A DNA stretch of 64,000 bases from an uncultured Peptococcaceae bacterium (GTDB lineage Bacteria > Bacillota > Peptococcia > Peptococcales > Peptococcaceae): contig CAJUDO010000002.1 in NCBI GenBank assembly GCA_910585405.1, positions 62,001 through 126,000 on the forward strand, written 5' to 3'. Made by a program: the position numbers and the translations under genes. Under the pieces are notes generated by a model, which worked only from the letters and a program-made list of their open reading frames with translations, was not told the DNA's origin and did not search any database. Each line of letters begins with the position of its first letter. The first letter of the stretch is position 1. This document shows positions 61,514-64,000 of the stretch, in pieces.

Positions 61514-63013
61514 ATGTTAGATTTTTTCATAGAACATCACTTGTTAATTTTTGAATCCTACTGGCTAACTGCTTTAATCACACTGGTGATTGCCACTACC
61601 ATCTCTTTGGAAAAACGAGATCCAGCGAAAACGTTATGTTGGCTCTTGGTTTTATTTCTGGTGCCCGTACTGGGCATTGTATTTTATTTACTATTTGGAG
61701 AAAATCTTCGCGGCAAACGTTGGAGTAAAAATCGGAAAAACGTGCAGGAATTCTTGGAATCCGATGAAGCAAAAGAAATATTCCATCCGGAAAATCTGGA
61801 AACACTGAACAAGCTGTCCGAGGAAAATATTTATTTTGACGTGTTGGATAAAAGCATTATGCATCTTGTCATGCGTTCCGGCACAGTGCCGATTACGATT
61901 CACAATAAAATTGATATTTACACCGACGGTCGGGATAAATTCGCACAAATGATGGAAGATATCCGTAACGCAAAAGACCACATTCATTTGGAATACTTTA
62001 TTATAAAAGACGGCGAATTGGCTCGTCCGCTGCGGGAATTACTTATTGAAAAAGCGCAGCAGGGCGTGGAAGTGCGCATCCATTATGACGATATCGGCTC
62101 TTGGCGATTGTATCTGAATCCAATGTTTATGCACGGTCTGCGCGCTGCCGGCGTGGAAGCCAAGACTTATGTACAGGCGCGTTTTCCCTATTTGCACCGC
62201 AAATTGAACTACCGCAATCACCGCAAAATTTGTATCATTGACGGAAAAATCGGTTATATCGGCGGTTTGAATATCGGAGATGAATACGTCCACGGCAGCA
62301 AAAAATTCGGCTATTGGCGGGATACCCACCTGCGCATTGAAGGACCTGCTGTATATGCGCTGCAAACAGTGTTCATCACGGACTGGCTGACATTAAGCGG
62401 TAAAAGATTAATCAATGCCCGTTATTTTCCTGTGGTGGACACCACATTGGGCACAAGTATTGTACAGATTGCTGTTTCCGGTGCTGATTCTGAAAATCAA
62501 ACTATCTATGAAGCCTATTTTTACGCGATCGCGCAGGCGCGTGAAACAATCTACATTGAGACACCTTATTTTGTGCCCGATGAAGCGCTTCTGACTGCAT
62601 TAAAAACAGCATCTCTTTCCGGCGTAGACATTAAAATTATTTTCCCCAGCGTTGCAGACCATTTTATGGTGTATCATGCGTCCCAGTCTTATCTGGAGCA
62701 AATCATGAACGTAGGGGCCGAGGTCTACTTTTACGATAAACAGCCGGGACCTTCCTTTATTCACTCTAAGCTTGTTTTGGTAGACCATGAGGTAGCATCG
62801 GCAGGCACAGCCAATATGGATATTCGTAGTTTTATGATTAATTCTGAAATCAACGCCTTTATCTACGACAACAAGACAATCAATCAATTATATCAAATCT
62901 TTGAACAGGATTTACAGGACTCACGCCGTGCCACGTCCGAGGAATTTTGCAACAAAAAATTGGGGCAGCGTATCGTGGAATCCTTCTGCCGGTTATTCTC
63001 ACCGTTGCTGTGA
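61514..63013 (+). CDS. cls: Cardiolipin synthase
   Basis: Membrane phospholipase-D-type enzyme, 499 residues. Two N-terminal membrane segments (about 5-25 and 35-57) precede two HKD motifs: His236/Lys238/Asp243 in NHRKICIIDG and His417/Lys419/Asp424 in FIHSKLVLVD, each with a nearby G-x-x-N. AGGGGG precedes the ATG at 61514. Monocistronic. Confidence 0.95.
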   Translation: MLDFFIEHHLLIFESYWLTALITLVIATTISLEKRDPAKTLCWLLVLFLVPVLGIVFYLLFGENLRGKRWSKNRKNVQEFLESDEAKEIFHPENLETLNKLSEENIYFDVLDKSIMHLVMRSGTVPITIHNKIDIYTDGRDKFAQMMEDIRNAKDHIHLEYFIIKDGELARPLRELLIEKAQQGVEVRIHYDDIGSWRLYLNPMFMHGLRAAGVEAKTYVQARFPYLHRKLNYRNHRKICIIDGKIGYIGGLNIGDEYVHGSKKFGYWRDTHLRIEGPAVYALQTVFITDWLTLSGKRLINARYFPVVDTTLGTSIVQIAVSGADSENQTIYEAYFYAIAQARETIYIETPYFVPDEALLTALKTASLSGVDIKIIFPSVADHFMVYHASQSYLEQIMNVGAEVYFYDKQPGPSFIHSKLVLVDHEVASAGTANMDIRSFMINSEINAFIYDNKTINQLYQIFEQDLQDSRRATSEEFCNKKLGQRIVESFCRLFSPLL

Positions 63014-63051
63014 TATAGCATCCCCTTCTTAACACTCAAGGCAATAGGGGA

Positions 63052-63080
63052 TTGAACGCTGGTTGTCTTTGTGTTATACT
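63052..63080 (+). promoter_or_regulatory. Sigma-A promoter of the GNAT gene
   Basis: TTGAAC, a 17-base spacer, then TATACT, 33 bases before the ATG at 63114. Confidence 0.65.
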
Positions 63081-63113
63081 TTACGCCAAACTGGAATTTG
63101 TGAGGGAAAAAAT

Positions 63114-63611
63114 ATGCTTAGAATAAGACCATATAAAGCTTCGGATGCAGATACGATATTATCATGGTGTCAGGATGAAAAAACATTTTATCAATGGAGT
63201 GCAGGTATACTCGGCAATTATCCTATAACAAAAAATGAATTTTGTGCTGTGGAATCTCTAATGCCATTTACTGCATTTGACGAAACAGGAATTGTTGGCT
63301 TTTTTACACTAAGAAATCCTGGTGAATCACTGGATGAATTACGCTTTGGATTTGTTATTATAAATCCTCACAAAAGAGGAAAAGGCTATGGAAAAGCTAT
63401 GCTGCAGTTAGGTCTAAAATTTGTATTTGAGATATATGGCGCAAAGAAGGCATCGCTGGGTGTTTTTGAGAATAACCTTCCTGCGTATTACTGTTATAAA
63501 GCAGTCGGTTTTCGTGATGTAGTTCTTGATACAACAGAAAAATATTGTATTCTGGGTGAAGAATGGAACTGTAAAGAATTGATTTATGAAAATCGACAAA
63601 CGCTCTCTTGA
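63114..63611 (+). CDS. GNAT family N-acetyltransferase
   Basis: 165 residues, RimJ/RimL-like. LRIRPYKASDADTILSWCQD at the start, the acetyl-CoA motif FVIINPHKRGKGYGKAML, and VFENNLPAYYCYKAVGF. The substrate is unknown. ATG at 63114 follows GAGGG; the in-frame upstream ATG at 63063 lies inside the promoter. Confidence 0.88.
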   Translation: MLRIRPYKASDADTILSWCQDEKTFYQWSAGILGNYPITKNEFCAVESLMPFTAFDETGIVGFFTLRNPGESLDELRFGFVIINPHKRGKGYGKAMLQLGLKFVFEIYGAKKASLGVFENNLPAYYCYKAVGFRDVVLDTTEKYCILGEEWNCKELIYENRQTLS

Positions 63612-63677
63612 TTGGAAATGTGGTAATGTTGCCGAAATAGTTGGTATTTGCTGTCATAGTTCATCCCCAACAAAGTT

Positions 63678-63717
63678 AAAGGCAAGGTGAACCGCAGCGG
63701 TTGACCTTGCCTTTTTT
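63678..63717. terminator. Bidirectional terminator after the GNAT gene
   Basis: AAAGGCAAGGT and ACCTTGCCTTT form a perfect 11-bp stem, with an inner AACCGCAGCGGTT hairpin and a T6 run. Confidence 0.9.
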
Positions 63718-63782
63718 ATACGATGTAACCCACTAAACGCCTGCAAAGAAACTATTTGCGGAATCGGACGATAAACTGGAAG

Positions 63783-64000
63783 TTAATGATTAAGTTCCTT
63801 GCCGCAATAAGGACAATACTCCCCTCTGCTTCTATCAAGGTATCTTCCACAATACGAGCATCTATAGCAAGCAATACGAAAAATAATATCCCCAATTAAT
63901 AATGTAATTCCTATGATTGCCAAAGGTTTTATTTCAGAAAGTGCGCCGATTGCCCCTAAAACTGCTCCGATAGCAAGAATGAGTAAAAAATATAGATTTA
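63783..64000 (-). CDS. Membrane protein with C-terminal zinc ribbon (5' cut by window edge)
   Basis: Open on the minus strand from the window edge to a TAA at 63783, 71 residues seen. It has two hydrophobic stretches (LYFLLILAIGAVLGAIGAL; LAIIGITLLIGDIIF), then a zinc ribbon CYRCSYCGRY with CPYCGKELNH at the very end. No start lies in the window. The function is unknown. Confidence 0.7.
   Translation of the reverse strand, partial: NLYFLLILAIGAVLGAIGALSEIKPLAIIGITLLIGDIIFRIACYRCSYCGRYLDRSRGEYCPYCGKELNH

Noticed and set aside
63020..63052. ATCCCCT...AGGGGAT hairpin after cls
   Set aside because: A 7-bp stem with no T-run; it runs into the next promoter, so I do not call it a terminator.

Overview
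The window looks like an origin-proximal chromosomal segment of a strictly anaerobic Bacillota. Shine-Dalgarno sequences are strong (GGAGG-like), terminators are intrinsic, and the housekeeping set (dnaX-ybaB-recR, rlmH, serS, tmk, purA, rsmA-rnmV) is one usually found near oriC in Firmicutes. A perfect consensus parS site at 54405 agrees with this. A glycyl radical enzyme, NfnAB, rubredoxin and ferredoxin fusions and B12-dependent methionine synthesis point to anaerobic life. My best guess is a Negativicutes member (Acidaminococcaceae/Phascolarctobacterium-like), but this is inference from gene content and not demonstrated.

Layout. 1-5520: methionine operon (metY end, metA, split metH, metF, separate MetH activation subunit) closed by a terminator. 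5715-10710: a short cis-prenyltransferase paralogue, nfnAB, and corA behind a long structured leader. 10712-17445: a jelly-roll surface-type protein, a DASS anion transporter, an MFS exporter, a lipoprotein barnase with its barstar, a GNAT and a DMT exporter. 17445-22855: an accessory block with a divergent HxlR regulator and candidate operator, two ferredoxin-fused flavoenzymes, an OpuC-type ABC importer and an orphan class M sirtuin.

23163-31295: a catabolic island with two divergent DASS transporters, a glycyl radical enzyme with no activase beside it, an amidohydrolase-fold protein lacking the usual HxH metal motif, a dehydrogenase gene collapsed to 46 codons, and a LysR regulator. 31477-38523: serS, a catalytically dead PdxT paralogue, a DUF697-like protein, a beta-CASP nuclease, MarR, DUF4446 and an SLH/transglutaminase surface protein. 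38650-45394: an alanine/glycine symporter under a glycine riboswitch, then a second catabolic island (DASS plus type I phosphodiesterase, divergent LysR, 41-bp palindrome).

45696-54254: XRE regulator, flavin reductase-rubredoxin, WapI-like immunity protein, DMT exporter, rlmH, the dnaX-ybaB-recR operon, tmk and a PLP decarboxylase. 54405-58456: parS, then a DUF134-NifX-MinD-MinD-Mrp-NifX cluster resembling the accessory genes of the orange protein (ORP) complex, with paired palindromes around its promoter. 58471-64000: purA, rsmA, rnmV, cls, a GNAT and the end of a zinc-ribbon membrane protein.

Three of the four DASS transporters belong to one subfamily and two sit in catabolic islands next to LysR genes. 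This suggests a lifestyle based on importing organic anions. No tRNA, rRNA, CRISPR array or intact insertion sequence was seen.
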